Assembly (NCBI GenBank): GCA_003229935.1
Contig: QIGD01000141.1
Span: 1 to 6,379 of the forward strand
DNA length: 6,379 nucleotides
Source of the DNA: Methanobacteriota archaeon
Lineage (GTDB): Archaea > Hydrothermarchaeota > Hydrothermarchaeia > Hydrothermarchaeales > BMS3B
Direction: 5' to 3'
Positions 5,746 through 6,379 of the stretch are shown one piece after another. The translations under genes and the position numbers were made by a program. The first letter of the stretch is position 1; each line of letters begins with the position of its first letter. The notes below the pieces were generated by a model. The model was not told where the DNA came from. It saw nothing but the letters and a program-made list of their open reading frames with translations, and did no database searches.

Positions 5746-6379
5746 TTTAATTGTCACCAAAATAGTTATATATTAGTGACCTGAATTTCAGACTATAAAA
5801 GCTTTGCGTTCTCCAATTTTTCAAGGATTTCCTTGGCCTCAATCTCCAGGACTGATATTTTCTCCACCACTGTTTTTCCAGACTCTAGCACCACCTTTTT
5901 CTGCCACTTTAAATACCCCAAAGCCCTCTCAGGAGTTATCCTCAAACCAGCCTTATCCAGCATATAACCCAGCGTAGCAAGGAGCAACTGCCCCAGATAT
6001 CCTACGAAGATGCTCGCCTTAACCCTGTTCAACGTCCAGCTCCTTATCGGGTGCAAACCGTGCTGCTTCATGCTCCTGAAGACCTTCTCAATATCATCCT
6101 TATCAAAATAGACAGAAATCACCTCCTCCTTAGAGAGCCCGAGGTCAGTGCACATGAGGACATACTTCCCATCCAGCTTTTCCGCCTCCCTGACCCTCTT
6201 ATCCCGCTTTCCTACGGAGAGCCTCACCCACCCCTCTTTAACGGTGATATCAGTCATGATATATTTGGAAACCCCTTTTTTAAGCCTTTTCACCTTACCA
6301 ACTACCTTTTCAACGTTTCTGTAGTTTCCAGCGTTCACCCTGGCGGCGTACTCCTCAAGCCCTTTCATGGTTCTGGCCA
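5746..6379 (-). mobile_element. Partial IS4-superfamily (IS1634-like) insertion sequence, continues past the window
   Basis: Defined by the transposase gene it carries. The terminal inverted repeat cannot be recognised because the partner end is outside the window; the left boundary of 5746 is only an estimate between the fossil hairpin and the transposase stop at 5793. The 47 bp before the stop are very A/T-rich and hold a weak GTCAC/GTGAC inverted repeat (5753-5757 and 5776-5780) that I do not take as the element end. Confidence 0.55.
5793..6379 (-). CDS. DDE transposase, IS4 superfamily, IS1634-like, C-terminal part (5' end off-window)
   Basis: The frame runs open through the window edge (codons for A-R-T precede the ATG at 6368), so this is the last 194 or so residues of a longer transposase, not a complete 191-aa protein. 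Counted from that ATG: DGKYVLMCTDLGLSKEEV (66-83) is the strand before the catalytic Glu; Y87-x2-K90-x3-E94-x6-K101 is the YREK motif of IS4-type enzymes with Lys in place of the usual Arg, and E94 is the third residue of the DDE triad; HPIRSWTLNRVKASIFVGYL (106-125) resembles the RPVxHWTxxRVxAHIFxxxL block of IS1634 transposases. The C-terminal tail is helical and Lys/Glu-rich. The first two catalytic Asp residues are outside the window. Base composition is noticeably more GC-rich than the neighbouring genes, in keeping with recent transfer. The frame is intact and may be active. Confidence 0.88.
   Translation of the reverse strand, partial: ARTMKGLEEYAARVNAGNYRNVEKVVGKVKRLKKGVSKYIMTDITVKEGWVRLSVGKRDKRVREAEKLDGKYVLMCTDLGLSKEEVISVYFDKDDIEKVFRSMKQHGLHPIRSWTLNRVKASIFVGYLGQLLLATLGYMLDKAGLRITPERALGYLKWQKKVVLESGKTVVEKISVLEIEAKEILEKLENAKLL

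Noticed and set aside
5753..5780. GTCAC/GTGAC inverted repeat taken as the transposon end or a terminator
   Set aside because: The stem is only five base pairs with an 18-nt A/T loop, too weak to call; no T run follows.
1..6379. CRISPR array, defence island, tRNA or rRNA
   Set aside because: I found no regularly spaced repeats, no tRNA-like cloverleaf with a T-arm GTTC signature and no rRNA-like sequence; the only RNA-like structures are the two transposon-end hairpins.

Overview
The window reads as a piece of archaeal chromosome, most likely euryarchaeal. The evidence is a dihydropteroate synthase-related protein of the archaea-specific MJ0107 type, a CDP-alcohol phosphatidyltransferase with the archaeal ether-lipid pattern, an inositol monophosphatase/fructose-bisphosphatase family protein, AT-rich TATA-like elements about 26 nt upstream of starts, and one apparently leaderless gene. 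I cannot name the genus.

Layout, left to right. (1) Positions about 31-86 hold a nested stem-loop of the kind found at the right end of IS200/IS605 (TnpB-type) elements; it touches the start of the first gene. (2) An inositol-monophosphatase-family gene runs rightward (87-857) and overlaps by 15 bp the end of a leftward block. (3) Two tandem leftward genes encode paralogous MacB/FtsX-type ABC permeases (3216-2032 and 2030-843). They are translationally coupled, and no ATPase gene is present in the window. (4) A leftward CDP-alcohol phosphatidyltransferase gene has its homology extending upstream of any ordinary start codon. (5) A short divergent promoter region separates it from a rightward gene (3885-5393) for the DHPS-related protein. 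(6) At 5453-5695 lies the wreck of a SAM-dependent methyltransferase gene: a good ribosome binding site and ATG, two frameshifts, and loss of the C-terminal two thirds. (7) It is cut off by a second, decayed IS200/IS605-like end hairpin in the opposite orientation (about 5697-5745). (8) The window ends inside an IS4-superfamily (IS1634-like) transposase gene, visibly richer in GC than the rest.

How the genes may fit together. The phosphatase and the CDP-alcohol transferase could both serve inositol-phosphate and archaeal phospholipid metabolism. The DHPS-related protein probably belongs to tetrahydromethanopterin-type cofactor biology. The permease pair probably exports or extracts a lipophilic or peptide substrate with an ATPase encoded elsewhere. 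The 5.6-kb block between the two inward-pointing IS200/IS605-like ends looks like ordinary chromosome worn at both edges by mobile elements. I saw no CRISPR array, tRNA, rRNA or recognisable defence system.
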